A DNA stretch of 64,000 nt, from NCBI RefSeq assembly GCF_905475345.1, contig NC_066590.1, positions 5,185,501 through 5,249,500 on the forward strand. Reading direction: 5' to 3'. Of the stretch, positions 1-13,936 are shown in pieces. Below the pieces are notes generated by a model, which was not told the DNA's origin, did not search any database, and worked only from the letters and a program-made list of their open reading frames with translations. The stretch is from Vespula vulgaris. Lineage: Eukaryota > Arthropoda > Insecta > Hymenoptera > Vespidae. The position numbers and the translations under genes are program-made. Position 1 is the first letter of the stretch; each line of letters begins with the position of its first letter.

Positions 1-41
1 GGAAAGGAAAAGCAAGAGAAAAAGAGAGAGAGAGAGAGAGA

Positions 42-3000
42 CAGACAGAAACTCATCCTAGACCGCAAATTTTATTTTCCGTCATACAAACAAGCTTTTC
101 TTGCGTTTACTCATTTCTGGTAAATAAGTATTGCATCCCTTTCTTCCTTCTCTTTTTTCTTTTTTCTTTTCCCTCTCTTTTTTCTTCTATTCTACTACAA
201 GATTTATTTACAATTCTCCACGCCATTAGCGTTTTTTTAATTATTTACATCGACGGTGTTTACTATGATTACCTGTTTAAGAACTGAAAATTTTTAATTT
301 TTCGAATAAGAAAGTTTATTTTGATATATACATACTTACATATGTCGCATTCCTTATATTTTTCTTCTTATTTCTTTATATCTCGTTAACGAAGAGTAAG
401 CATTGGTGTTATCTCATTAAATGAAAACTTTGAAGAAATATTTCCCTGCAAATCTGGAATGTTTAAGTTTTGGTTTAGGGTGTTGGAGAGAAAAAAAAAG
501 TTGAAAGAGAAAAAAGAAAAAGAGAAAAGAAATGTAAAGACAGGAAGACGGAAAAGAACAGCGCGAGAGATAATCTCGATGAGCACGGAAAGGGAAATTC
601 ATTTTGGTTGGAGTTTCGAATGTTCGTGTAGTACAAAAGAAAATTAGAGTGCGAAGGATTAAAGGATCAGAAAGACTTGGCACTTCGACTGATCGTGCTC
701 TTAAGTTACATAACGAGGTAGAAGAGACGTACTTACGTACGACCGTGTATAAATGCAAGATTCTTGTTAGTGTTGAAATATAATTATCCAGTAAACGTTG
801 TCATTAAGAAATATTGTCTTAAATATATAATCGTTGATGAGACATTTTGTTGAGCTCGTATAATTGATGCATTTTCTTATTGAAACGAAAATTTGATCGA
901 ATGATCGTGAAACTCTGTAAATATAAGCAACTTGTTAAATCTTCTTTATCGACGTCTTCTTTTCTTTACTTTTCTTTTCTTTTATTTTATTATTTTTTCT
1001 TTTTTTTTTTTAATGTTCATTTAAAACATTAAAAAGCGAGATCATTAATATTTATATATAGTCGATAACGATACGATATCCGTTAACGAATGATAATACG
1101 TTCTTCAGATTATTAGAAATTACTTGCCATATCTAGCTACGTATGTTTACGATATCATTTCTTTTCCTCTTTACTAATAAGAGAAGTACGAGGATTAAAA
1201 TGGAAAAAACGAAAAAAAAGAAAAAAAAGAAAAGGCAGCTCCGTGTGTAAAGTACGAGTATAACGTAACAGGTGGTCCTCTTCGGCGTCGTTAAGTATGC
1301 TCTTACACGTTTTCTCCTCATCAGTGTGACAAGGATTTCAGATGAATATTAGTAGTTACCAACGTGTGCGATTTTCACTGTCCAATTCTTTTTTCGTTAA
1401 CTTTTACGGAGAACAGCTGTCAACAAACTAATTAGTATAATAGTGGAGGCAACTCGTTCAGAGAGATAAGAGATAAGTTCAAACCACTCGACTTATAACT
1501 TCCTAAACTTTTTACTTTTTTTTTCCCCCCTAGTATTTCCCAAGTAATTAAAAAGAGTTAACTGTTATTTGAACGATGTTTGGTAGATTTCATACATTTT
1601 TCTTCATTCCTTTTCCTTTTTCTTTGCTTGTTTTTTATTTTTTTATTTTTTTATTTTTAGAAAACTGATAGAACGAAAAATACGTGTCTACATCGAAGGA
1701 TCGCAGTAATCTTGTAAACTTTAGGCCACTCTCGATAACCTCGGTGCAAATAATTGCATATTATCGCGGTCATCTCGATTCGACGATTTCTATTGTCGGT
1801 CGCAAAGCTGATACCCGTAATCCTATTCGTGGAAGAACGAGAGAGAGAGAGAGAAAGGGTTTGCACGAACGATTCCGTGGCTCATTGTTCGACGGCAATA
1901 TCGACGCCGGAAAGGTTGGCCTTATGGTAGAGGAAATCCGAGTGGATATCTCTTATCACACTCAAAACAGACTGTCTCAGTTTGAGTTCACACCCGGCGA
2001 GCATTGTCGAAAGAAAAAAGGTCTTCTCCCTTTTCTCGCCAACCTTAAAACGCCATATGTCCGGTTTAATAAAAAATCCAAAGTAATTTTTATAGCGATT
2101 GAAAAGAATCCAGATGTTGACAGTTTCGATATTAAAGTATAGTTTTATTCTGTTAAAGTATTTCAATAATTTTCTATATTCGAATGAAAAAAAAAAAAAG
2201 AAAAAAGAGAGAAGAAGAAAAAGAAGAAGGGAACAATCTCGTGTCCAATGATAAAAGAAAATGAGAAACAAAAGTATGTAGTATGTTTTGTAGTAGTGAA
2301 TGTTGTAGAAAAGAATAATTGATGTTTCGAAAGTGATTTCAACGGTAGATTGCGTCTGGGTTGCGTTTACTTAGGGCAATGTTTTGTCAAGGGTTCTCTT
2401 GAAACATGATTGATCGTATACGCTTGCATTCTCTTCAGTTGTTCCAAGTCAAGTAATACCTGTTTCAAGACGACGTGTCTTGAATGTCGAAGATCTTTAA
2501 TCGCTATAGCAAATATTCGTTATTTGATTTTATCTCTTATTAGAAAGTTCAGATTTATCGATTATCGCGTTAATATAGTAGTTATAAGGGAATATCTCCT
2601 TCGATTAGGACGAGGGATGATTTTTTTCTTATTATCATTTTTCATCGCTAATTACGTGTCATTGTTCGAATCAAGAGGACAAATGATAAGGATCAAGTAG
2701 TAAAGTTAATTACGTTCAGACGACACGTTAGAGATGGTACATCGAAGGAGACAATAATCGATCTTGAGAAGAGAGTGTATACCTACGCGAAGTAGATAAC
2801 TCTGGCAGAGGTGAGCAAAGTTTTAATTGTTATAAGCCTGATTAGAAACGATTAAAGGGGACCTCGCCGTCCATAATTACGCTGCTAAACTAATGTCAGA
2901 TGGCATTTTCTCACATGGGTATTCTCTGTAACATAAATACATTGCTAGAATTTCCTCTTGACTATTTCGATGCAAAATACAGAACTAGAAAGAGAGAGAG

Positions 3001-5620
3001 AGAGAGACGGAGAGACCAAGAGGGTATAACCAAACGTACATTAGACATCAAAACACCTTATTGTTTCATTCATTCGTGCATACAGAATTTTGCTCCAGTT
3101 GGAATAAACGCTTTTGCATGTTGCTATGCGTAAAAGCCGCGTGGTTTATTCGTCTAGTAAAACAGACTTCTTCGTAAGATAAAGAAAAACTCATGCAATT
3201 AATGCTAATTTTCTTGGTATTATTCGTTTAAAGAGTTAGAACAGGTTTAGAAGCAAGTTACAAGAAGGAAGTTTCGTGGATAATAAAATAATAATGAAAT
3301 GTGAAAGTGTTCGATTTGAAGAAACACAGTTTTGCAGAATTTGTTTTGTTTTCTATTCTTGTAATGCACATAGATATCTTAGATCTATTCATTTATTCAT
3401 TATTCATTCAATGTTCTATATACATATACATACATATAGAAAGTTTCAGTCACAGAAATTTCATTTCGTAGGAAAGCAAAGCTTTAACGTCAAACGCAAA
3501 GCAATCCCATCGATATTCCTGTCTATATTTATGATTGAACACCCTAGCGGAAAATTGTATCAGCGAAGAAAATCGCGAATGGAGTAGGTATAATTTAATA
3601 TTACACAGGTAAGAGTTGGGTGGTTTGCATGTGATGGGGTTGGAGATGAGGGCAGGGGGTGGGGGTATAGGTGTGATAGTTGATATGTAAATGAGATGAA
3701 ACTCGTAAGGCTTTGCATCGTAAAGTTTAGAAGCTTCACCCATGCGGTATCGTTGTGTATTCCCACTAGACTCAAATCAGATTAGACGACTTAGAAATAC
3801 ACTACGCATGCAGAAAGTAGTCGCTAAAAAACTAATCGCAATCCGGCTAAAGAGGATAGGCGCCGATAGGTGAGAGTTTTCAAGAAAATATCAGACAAAT
3901 ACAAAAAGAGAGAGAAAGTAAAATTCTAAAATAAGATAAAGGTCGAAAGGCAAAGATTATTCGTGTACTTGTCCCGCGAGAAATATGCTTTAACTTAAGC
4001 CGGATAATGTCGTGCCATATGTCGTTCCTCGTGGCACATACGAGCTCAAATTTTGGGTGAGAATGTGTACTGTAGCACTAGGTGTGTAAGACCCTTTCAA
4101 TTCCTCTCGTTGCACTAAGGAACATAGCCTATAGCAAAGTCTAACGAAGCATTCGAAATATGCTTTCCGTATATACCATTATAACTTGCCTTTCTTGTTT
4201 CTCTTTGATCAAAACTTCCTTTACGAGTTGAATTTCAGATAATTTCATATTCGAAGAAGAGCCATCGTAATTATTCCGTTTGCCAACAACCATCAACTCG
4301 AAATTCTCAATATCGTTGTTAGAGATAAGAATTCTTCCATCGAGTCTTTTCCATTATCGTTTAGATCAGAAAGAAGAAACTAGTCTAGGTTGTATCTACC
4401 ATGCTAAAATTACGTGAACGCGTTTAAAAATAAAGCTACTTTCTAATAGAATCATTTTTTCGATAAAAATGAAACGCGAATAAGGTTCGACGGATATCTA
4501 TACTGTACGAAAGAAATTCGAATTCATGGGGTTTTTTAGTTTTTATTTTTTTTATTTTTTATCTGAGAAATTTTTCATTAGATCATTCTGATAAACGAGA
4601 GTAATACCTACCTATTTGAAATCGTTCGATTCTCATGTTCATTGACCGTATTCCAGAACGGCAATCACGCGTTACGCCGTTCCTGACATTTTATCGATAC
4701 AATCGTAAACTATAAAGCGCAAAATCTGCAGAGTAAGAATCGAAAAATGTTGGTGGAAGGGGAAGTTTAGCAATAAATGCGAGGGGGTTGGGAAGGAAAA
4801 GGGTATGGAACGAGCACGGGAATGGAAATAAAGTGGATCCGAGTGGTGGACTGAGGATGGTTGAGCGACGGGTGGAAAGGGTTGAAGAGGGGTTAAGGGA
4901 AGGGGAGAGAGAGAGAAAAAGAATGAGAGGTGAGATAGAGAGAACGGATTGGACTATACTCTGGAGATCGATTCGCTGATATCGAAGGACGAGAGACGTG
5001 AATAAATAAAAGATAAATAAAGGAAAAAATGAGAAGTTCCGTACGTATGTAGGTGTGACATACGGTATCTATAGGTGTATGCACGTTCTCGTATATTTCC
5101 TTACTCGAGACGTGAATTACGTTTCTTGCAAAAGCCACGAACGGTAAACAGAAACATTAGAAGCGGTTTCCTCGATCCTTCCTTCCTTTAGGCGATATTA
5201 GTCGGATAAAAGATCGTGGCTTACTCGCTCGTTCGTATACGAGCCAGTCAGGAAACGAGCGTAAGGATAAAAAGCGTAGGTAGATATGGACGAAAAGAAA
5301 AAGGAATTCTAACAATCGAAGAGATTGTAAAAGAAAAAAAAAAAAGAGAGAAATATACTACTAGTATCCATTCTCTCTTTGTATCGATGATAACGTTAAA
5401 AGCCTTCTGGGAATTCGATGAACGATCGATCGAATCGATTCGAGAGCTACATCGCGTTGTTTTACATACCGACATACGCTTGTTTATCTCTCGAAAATTT
5501 CTACATCGACATGGAAGCATGAAATCTGGGCTTGTAATTCGTATTTTTAATCACATTGTGGTATTTTCGATTGGTATAACACCATTGTGCATTTTGTAGT
5601 AGTAATCGAGATGTGATATT
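42..5620. other. Non-coding AT-rich region
   Basis: No recognisable protein is encoded on either strand. The stretch holds homopolymer runs, short GA tracts (about 1838-1855, 2990-3006, 4905-4916) and scattered donor-like strings: GTGAGC at 2811 after GCAGAG, and GTGAGA at 3870 after GATAG. The longest frame (1684-2142) begins with GTG, not ATG, and resembles no family known to me. Confidence 0.7.
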
Positions 5621-5626
5621 TTTCGA

Positions 5627-5650
5627 AACAGTGTACGAAAGTACACTGTT
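5627..5650. other. Perfect 10-bp hairpin with GAAA loop
   Basis: The arms AACAGTGTAC (5627-5636) and GTACACTGTT (5641-5650) are exact reverse complements separated by GAAA, a GNRA-type tetraloop. The stem is not a simple repeat. If transcribed it would fold stably. It is too short for a microRNA precursor, and no protein frame explains it. Confidence 0.6.
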
Positions 5651-5726
5651 GCGTATAAATGTCACACGGTATGTATGTTATAAAAGATGGTCGATCGTAG
5701 TAGCACGTTTCCGCTCGAACGGAAAA

Positions 5727-5752
5727 TTTAATTAAGCAAATGCAAATTGCAC
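5727..5752. promoter_or_regulatory. Homeodomain plus POU octamer pair
   Basis: TTAATTAA (5728-5735), a palindromic homeodomain core, is followed four bases later by a perfect octamer ATGCAAAT (5740-5747). The octamer sits within the near-palindrome TGCAAATTGCA (5741-5751). The pair lies next to a GC-richer patch (5830-5960). POU-homeodomain factors are known to bind such composite sites. A regulatory role is inferred. Confidence 0.35.
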
Positions 5753-6024
5753 AGCCACGGAAGACGGAACGTAAGAAGAAAGTTAAATTCGTTAGGTAAC
5801 TCGTATGTTCCTACGAAGTCCTACTGCGTTATGGACGGCGCCATTGGTGTCGCCTGGCCGCTCGTGCAATCTCTGAAAATATTCCGCATTCGCGCAACGT
5901 AATATCGTTCTGTTCTCGACAACGAAATAACGCTTTTAAAGCGCATGTAATCCGATGCAACACGAGATGCAAGACTTATCGCACGTACCTGTGCGATAGA
6001 TAAGAACGTGTAATAAATATAAGA

Positions 6025-6028
<4 letters not shown>

Positions 6029-6081
<53 letters not shown>

Positions 6082-6117
6082 TCTCTTTCTCCTTCTCTCT
6101 CTCTCCCTCTCTCTCTC
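6029..6117. repeat. (AT)n followed by CT-rich tract
   Basis: An alternating AT run of about 49 bases (6029-6077) is followed by a CT-rich stretch. Confidence 0.95.
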
Positions 6118-8611
6118 AAAAATAATTCACCGAAGGAAATTCTTCCAAGAAAATCCTGCCTCGTGTAATAAGTTTTCTGCCGATGGCAAAAATGATTTTC
6201 ATTTTTCCGTTCCTTCGCGAAAAGTAGTGTGATACCTTTCTCTTATTTTTCAAGAATTGCACGCGAGAATAGGGGTGAGATATCATCTCTGTATTATGAA
6301 TCTAAAGGAACCTTCACCGTAGCTATACTTCCTGGTAACAATATTATCTCGAAGGTTGCCCTTGTTAGACGCATGATAAATTTAAGTTATTTACTATATG
6401 TTAAATAAAACTATACTGCATTTATACAGAAAAAGTCATTTTTGGAAGTAGCTTTTTCTTTCTCTCTCTTTCTCTCTCTCTCTCTTTCTCTATTTCCTCT
6501 CTATTTCTTCGATTTACACAGCGATAAATATTTGTGGTATCCAAAAATGGTATCTCTTAAATAGTTATATTTCTCATAACAATAGAACACGTATATAATA
6601 AAACATTAATAACACTAATAAATTAAACTTAGACAATTTAAATCCTTTCATCTTACAACATATAGACATTATTCGATAACTTATAACACAATAATGAAAT
6701 AGTATTGAAAGTATACTATTTGAATGTAACATATATATATACAAGATTACTAAGTATCACACGAAATATCAATAGTTTAATTGCAATAACGTTATACGCG
6801 TACACATTTCTTTTTTGTGAAGGAAACCATTGCTTTTACAATAAAGTGCATTCATAACACATATATAAGCTCGTGTTATTATTGTTGTTGGAATTTTCAA
6901 GTATGGGAAAGTACACCGGTAAGCGATTTCAAACCTGTGGAATGCTACAGTTGCTTCTCTCTCATGTTTGCATAATATTTTTCAAAACATATTCGTCTCG
7001 CAGCCCGATTATGTCCGTGTCGTTTTATTCGCTTTACTACTCACGGCTACATCCCAGTAGCAACTATTCTCATGAAAATAGGTTAATGCAGTCTTAGGAG
7101 TTTCGATGACGATACACAGTTAAAAAATCGTTCTTTCTCTTATTTCCTATTTCGCATTCTTTCACGAAAAGATAAAAATCTTTACTATCGGTGTTAAATT
7201 AAAATTTATTCTTTTGACTAAATAATTAAAGAAGAGGTGTAAAAATGGGAGAGAAAGAGAGAGAAAGAGAGAGAGAAATATCGAGCAGAAAAAGAGAATT
7301 AGTAGCAATTAAGTTCAATGGAGCAGCTTAACGATGAACCGGGTGTGAGAACAGAACATTATTTTCACCTAAATCCATGAGAGAAAGAAAAAAAGAATGA
7401 GATAGGGAAACGATGTTTCAGCCGTGTAAAGAACAAAATTGCTTTCACGAAATTATAAAATACATCTGTTCGAGAAAGCATTGCTCTTTTTTATTTTTTC
7501 CTTCTCTATTATTCATAGAGAAATTTTTTGGAACAAAATTAGGATTTTTCGGAAAGATTTTGAAAGTAGACAAACAAAAGGAGGAACATCGAAATGTCAC
7601 GTCGTTGTTCGGTTCGTTCGTTCGTTTGTTCGTTCGTTCGTTTGCTCCCGACAATCGGAAAATCGTTTTCGTCATCGCACGAATCGCGTTCTTCAAATCA
7701 CCGTAACCGCGACTAATTTCGAATTTCCGATAAACGAGATTACGAACGTTCCGGAACGATAAAGCAGACCACTTTGAAAAGCCACAGCTGGGTTATAGTA
7801 CACGTACTACCTACTGTTACGTGTAGATATTATATAGAAACGCACTTCGTTGATGTAATCCGCGTTAATTCGCTATCGTTTTGCAATAACTTCATTTCTA
7901 ATTTATTATCCCCATAGAAGATGCACAATGTATGTATACGTATATATATATTATTGTGTCATTAGAAACGTAGAAATTAATAATATATCACGTTGTTGAT
8001 AACATCTATGCTCGAGAGAATACATAGAACATACATTGCATAGTAATAATCGTTTCGCGTAATTGAAACTAACAATTTTTAGCAAACTTTTAAAAGCTTC
8101 GATCTCGTCTATAGTAAAAATGCTATAATGATAAATAAAAAAGATACTTCATTTGATTCGTAAAATTCAAATGTTGAGAAAGCCTTGAGTAATACGTACT
8201 TACATACATTCGTACATATCTACATCTATATGTACGTATACTTAATCTATGCGTCAACTATGTTGAATGGACGACATTCGTGTGATAGAATGAAAGTAAT
8301 ATTTTTAAAGTAGATTTGAATCGTGAGATAAATAAATACATACGTGTAGGGAAAGTCTAGTTTAAGATTATAGGAAGTATTTTAACGAGAATCGAAACGA
8401 ACTTAAATTTCACTTTTTTTTATGCTTTTTTTTATTTTATTTTATTTTTTTTTTTATCATACTAGATTCTGTCTGGTACCGTATGTTCCTATTTGCACTA
8501 AATAATTCTGTTATCGAGCGAACGTGTTCACGACAGGAAGCAGACAGGATTACGTCTTTTGAAGTAAGTACATACAACGATAGGAACGTGGATCACGTTT
8601 GATCAACGATG

Positions 8612-8615
<4 letters not shown>

Positions 8616-8657
<42 letters not shown>

Positions 8658-8660
8658 TTC
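8616..8660. repeat. (CT)n microsatellite
   Basis: Alternating CT with two small interruptions. Confidence 0.95.
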
Positions 8661-11061
8661 TACGATCAAAGATTCTCAAAGCAAAGCTAAGCAGACTCTT
8701 GGAATCTTACATTTGCATCCGTAATTCGAGCGGTTTTCCAAAGATATGCTTTTGAGGGAAACCACGTTTATTTCGTTTATCCAGAAAACGTAGTGATATA
8801 TCTACATTTAGTCTTAGAAATATTTTCATAATTTTTTAACACGTTGAATGCTTTCCATTCAGATAATTGTGATTATTTGATGAACTGTTACGTCAGAATA
8901 ATTTATTCTTTTTTCCCCCTTCCTTGTTGTCGACGTACACATTCGGTAGTTCAAACTGTGAAAATGTTTCTATGAATTTTGATTAATTTATCCCATGAAT
9001 TTGCATATTTCCAAGAGCATCCTTTTATAGTTACACAGTTAGGTAATTGTTGCTTCATCGACAACGATACTGTTGTTGTTTTTAGAACAAAGTTGTCAGG
9101 TTCGATACCATCGTATACTCAACAATAATGAAACGAGCTCGAGGTGTGTTGAGAGGAGAAACTAGTAGAGATGAGAGCGAGTTGAGCGAGCATTAAAACT
9201 AAGCTATTCTGTATAGCTCGTACAGCTCTTCGGCCCGCGGAAATTTGCAGTTGCTTTGAAATTAGTCTAGAGCTTTAGAATAGTGGACGGACCAGATCGA
9301 CGAAGTGAGTAGATATCCTCAGGAAGACTGGCCTTCGAACTTTTTGCAATGTATAGGTACATATTTATATTACATGAATACTACTTGATTACATACGTAC
9401 CTAAGTACGAGATATGCGTTTCTAACAGAAACCATGTTGGATTGTGAAAGTATCAAATTGGATGAAATTTTCATTACGCGAATCGTATTATTTTAAAAAT
9501 CTGATAAAAAATTAAAATCATTGTGTTGATAACCTTACAATTTCATATCTTTTTTTTATATTCTTTTTTAAGTATCATATGATATAATTGGATCGAACAA
9601 TTGTTTGAGAATGAAAGATGTAAATCACGTAAAGCTAGTAGGTATTGTTCAACATTTTTTAATCGGATCGATGCGATACGAATGTAATAAATTGAAATCA
9701 TAGATCTAAATATATTGGTTCGATTACAAAATCACTTTCCTTTCCTTTCTTTTTTTTTTTTTTAATTCCGCTTACGTATAACGTTGCAAGTACTTTTGTT
9801 TTAGTTTCGTTCCTGGTTTATCAATATACGGGTACGTAATTATCTACTCTCGACGAAAGAAGCCACAACAAAATAGGATGATCTATTGTTTGTGTTTGAA
9901 ACTAATCTACGAATATGTCGCGTAACGATATGTTGGGAAAGATTGAAAGAGAGAGAGAGAGAAAGAGACAGAAAGCATGAGCAAACAGAGAAAAAGTGAG
10001 ATTTGTGAAAATCCGCGTTAAAGCTTTTTCGCAAAGCTTTCTCTCTTAATCTTTACGAACCCACTCACCATTTACCATCTTTCTCTCTCTTTCTATCTCT
10101 CTAACACTCTGTAACCACTAGTCGAAACTTTCTTAAGACTTCCAGCGACGTAAACGACGTGCCACTCTCTCTAGGAATTATTTATGAGAAGGTACATACA
10201 ATGAACTACCTCCCTTGAGGACTATACGAGCGGTGTTTCCAATTTATTGAGTTCACGAATAGATCCAATGATTCGTAGTAAAGAGAATAAGGGATTCGAT
10301 AGGCGTCTTGAGTGATACATTAGATACATTTAATCATTCTCAACTAATTGATAAGCTGTCGGATAGAGGGATCAGATTAAAGGATCTCTGCTATTATATT
10401 GATCGATACTTGCTCTATTTCTCTTCTTGATCTTCGAAATTTCTCGATAGATATCTGTTTTCATCCGTTCATGTTATTTAGAAAATTGCTTGATAATGTT
10501 TAGATGTTACGGTATATGTATAAATATATATATATATTTATGTATGTATGTATACAAGTATATATGCATGCAAATTTCTCATATAAAGTAAATGCGCTTG
10601 CTTAGAGGAAATGTTCAAATATTTTGAAAGGATCCATATATTATAATAGATCTATTTCCTAATAGAAGTTATTACGTTGATGGTATCAGAATTTTTTTCT
10701 ATGATGTGAAGATACAACGAATAGAAAAGTATGCTTGAACGTAGATACCACAACGTAAACGTATCTTTTCGTATTTCTCTTTGAATATAAAAGAACGTTC
10801 TCCATTACGTCTAGCTTATTTCTAATGGATTTTCACGTATATAGGATTTGTAATTATTGATTAAAAGAAAAAGAAGGAGAACAGAAAACTTTGTATTCTC
10901 TTCTATTTTTTCTTTTTTACTCTTTATCGTTTATACCTCATTAGAAAAATTATAAAACGGGTTATACGATTGTACGAGCTCGTTGTAACTTATCGGCATA
11001 GAAAATATCTAATAAAATGTAAATATCTACCGCGTAAAAGTTCGTAAAGGTTGAAGTAAAA

Positions 11062-11063
11062 AA

Positions 11064-11099
<36 letters not shown>
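11062..11099. repeat. (GA)n microsatellite
   Basis: Alternating GA run interrupted once by GTGA, followed by a poly-A-rich stretch. Confidence 0.95.
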
Positions 11100-11102
<3 letters not shown>

Positions 11103-12107
11103 AAAAAAAAGAAAAAAGATCTATAAAACATGCGAACAAAATCTAATGTTCTGAGAAAAAGTTTTTCTTAAAGTGTCGTTTAAAAAGTATGTCGACCGAG
11201 TTACTCAGCCCTTAATCCTTCGTCCTTTTAGCCCTTACGAACAAAGTAAACGACGTGGCTTTGTCGTTATGCGACAAAGAAAATGGCACGTAGCTACATA
11301 TTATAGCTTGATAAAATCACGTTGAGCGTTAAGGAAAGGAGCGTATTATTTCTTTCTTCTTTCTCTTTTTTTTTATTTTTCAAATTATTTCAAATAACAT
11401 AAAAAAAATATTTACATGTCGAATAAAGAAAAGATCGGCAGAGAAAACATGAAAAGAGAGACAAGAAGTCACTTGAAATCCTCGAAAGTATTTCTACGAG
11501 ATTCGCGTTGTTGATAGAATTTAGTATAGAAGAATCTAACATGTAAAGAGTCGTAGATTTCTATAGGATGTTTCGTCGTTACACGATGTTACTACGAATT
11601 GTTTGATGTTATAAGCTTTAACGGTTCACTGAAACGGTACTCGATGTGATGCAGCATGTCGGCTGGTCGAGCACGAAACACGTAAAACTAGCATGTAGCA
11701 ATCAGAACGAGATGAAGCGTGAGTGGAACGGAAGAGTGAGAAACGAGTGGGAGAGAAAGAAGAGAAGGGTGAGACAGAGATAGAGAAAAAGAGAAAAAGA
11801 GAGAGAGAGAGAGAGAGGAATGGGCGCGGCCGACCGCTGACGATTCGATAGAAGAGGCGTTGAAATCAGAGAGCCTTCGGAAATTCGCTACATCGCAAAG
11901 CTATTGCGAAAAATCGCACGTTCTACTCTTGCAGATGTAACCTTTCCGCACACGTAGATACATACATACATACATACTATATATAAATATCTGCACAGAC
12001 ACATACCATGTATATAGAAAATCGAGAAAATCGTGAGACTGGATCGTCGTTTCGTTCTATACTCGCTTCGATATTTAATTTTCCTTCTGTTTTACCAATG
12101 CTGGAAA

Positions 12108-12114
12108 AGAGAGA

Positions 12115-12160
<46 letters not shown>

Positions 12161-12174
12161 AAGAGAAAGAGAGA
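12108..12174. repeat. (GA)n microsatellite
   Basis: GA run with a few GAAA interruptions. It is complementary to the CT tract about 165 bp downstream. Confidence 0.95.
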
Positions 12175-12334
12175 AGTTTACCTTTCGTTTGTCGGGGTCT
12201 ACATTAGAGCGTTTCGTTGAATCGAAAGCGTTGATTGGATTTGTTCGGAACGAATCGATGTCACTTGTGAAATTTTCCTCGTTTCGTATACCACGTAGCC
12301 CACGTATTCCATTTAAATTTCTACTACACTCGGT

Positions 12335-12337
<3 letters not shown>

Positions 12338-12368
<31 letters not shown>

Positions 12369-12376
12369 TCTCTCTT
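12338..12376. repeat. (CT)n microsatellite
   Basis: CT run, the inverted partner of the GA tract at 12108. Confidence 0.95.
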
Positions 12377-12913
12377 TCATTTTTTTCTCAGTCAGATTAA
12401 TTTTGATTTTCTTCAAAAAAGAATAATAAACGACCGACGTATCCAATATACCTAATTTAAACTCCCCCCATCCTCTCCTTCCCCTGAACGTAGTTACAAA
12501 ATCTAGTTTTATTAATTTATTTGTTATCCGATGGCAAGAGACTCACCACCATTTATCTAAATTTTGGAAAAATCGTTTCGCTAATGATTCGTTAACATCG
12601 AAGGGAAGGACGTTGGCACGTTTTTATCGGAGCTACGTCCGTTCGAGGAAATTCTGTTTCGTTAGTAAGTTGGGAGCAAAAGCCAGGAGGACGATTCTAA
12701 CGATAAGAAACACCGTCGGAAGAAATAAATGACCTCGTTATAAGACGCCTAACAGACGAACGAGACGATACATCAACTGCGTGGGCGAAAAATGGAGGTA
12801 GAAAACTGTTATCATATCCCACGTTAACCATTATCGTAATCTGACGTTGTGTGTATTTACAATACACAAACAGAAAGTATAAGTACTTATCTGAACTGAC
12901 TAAGTGTAAGAGA

Positions 12914-13043
12914 TAGAAAAGAAAAGAAAAGAAAAGAAAAGAAAAGAAAAGAAACGAAACGAAAAGAAAAGAAAAGCAAAGAAAAGAAACGAAAAGAAAA
13001 GAAAGGAAAAAGAAAAGAAACGAAACGAAAGAAAAAAGAAAAA
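12914..13043. repeat. (GAAAA)n minisatellite-like tract
   Basis: GAAAA pentamers with GAAAC, GCAAA and GGAAAA variants over about 130 bases. The variants suggest an old array. Confidence 0.95.
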
Positions 13044-13893
13044 CAGTGACGGATCGTTTCGTGGCAAGTTACCTTCATCTTTTTCTTTATCTAATCATCT
13101 AACTATATTTTTACTTACATACATCGTTAGGAAAGTTGAAACGTCCAAGAACAAAGAGTTGTTAGATCTCGTTAAAAGAGTCTACTTTGCTAACTTCAAC
13201 GTTCACGAAAAATAACAAACTCATCGTATGACGATCGATTAATCTTTTATCGAATGACTCTCTCTCTCTCTTTCTATCTATCCATCCATCTATCTATCTA
13301 CCTTTCTCCCTTTGTCTCTGCTTAATTAATCCACGTAGTATACTTGGTAAGTTCATTCTTTTTTTTTTGAACTCACTCGAAGCGCACTTATAACTTTCCC
13401 CGTAATTTCATCGCAATTCAAAGTTGGTCTCTCAATCGTAGTAGATTTGCGAGCGATACACCGAGAACTTTCCGTCAACGATAAAGCGTATAATCGGTCG
13501 ACGAGTACAAGTCCGATAAATTGAAATGACTTTTTCTCCCTCTCTCTTCCTCTCTCTTTCTTCTTTCTCTTTCTGTCTCGCAAATTGTCTCGATAAACTT
13601 ATTTGTTCTTTTCCAATGTGGAACGTTAAGAGAATAGAATAGAATGCGAACTAGAATCGGAAAGTATTTTAAATAGTAACGTTAAATCAATTGATAAAAT
13701 TAACGATTCCTTTCGAGACGATACGATCGAAACGATTGCGACGATAAGAAATAATGAACTTCGCGAAAGGAAACGTTATTCACTTCTCGGATCAAATGTC
13801 GCGATGAAAAGAAATATCTGATTGATAATGAAAAAGGAATTGGATGTATCCATTGAAATATTTATCGAATAGCTTTCTCTCGATATTGAAGAG

Positions 13894-13896
<3 letters not shown>

Positions 13897-13934
<38 letters not shown>
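13897..13934. repeat. (AT)n microsatellite
   Basis: Uninterrupted alternating AT run. Confidence 0.95.

Positions 13935-13936
<2 letters not shown>

Larger units (their letters stand above)
6118..12107. other. Non-coding AT-rich region
   Basis: No protein was recognised. The stretch includes a TTCG tetranucleotide run near 7609-7645, GA and CT microsatellites, and a GC-richer patch at about 9130-9310 that ends in a GTGAGT donor (9305). Another CpG-rich patch lies at 11640-11930. Confidence 0.7.

Noticed and set aside
1684..2142. 152-codon open frame on the plus strand
   Set aside because: It starts with GTG, not ATG, includes an RERERE run from a GA repeat and matches no family known to me. 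It could be an exon, but nothing supports that.
9090..9110. GGTTCGATACC string resembling a tRNA T-arm
   Set aside because: The flanks do not form the stem, and no acceptor or anticodon arm can be drawn around it.
12008..12455. Two overlapping frames with long Arg-Glu runs
   Set aside because: They are produced by the GA and CT microsatellites in this interval.
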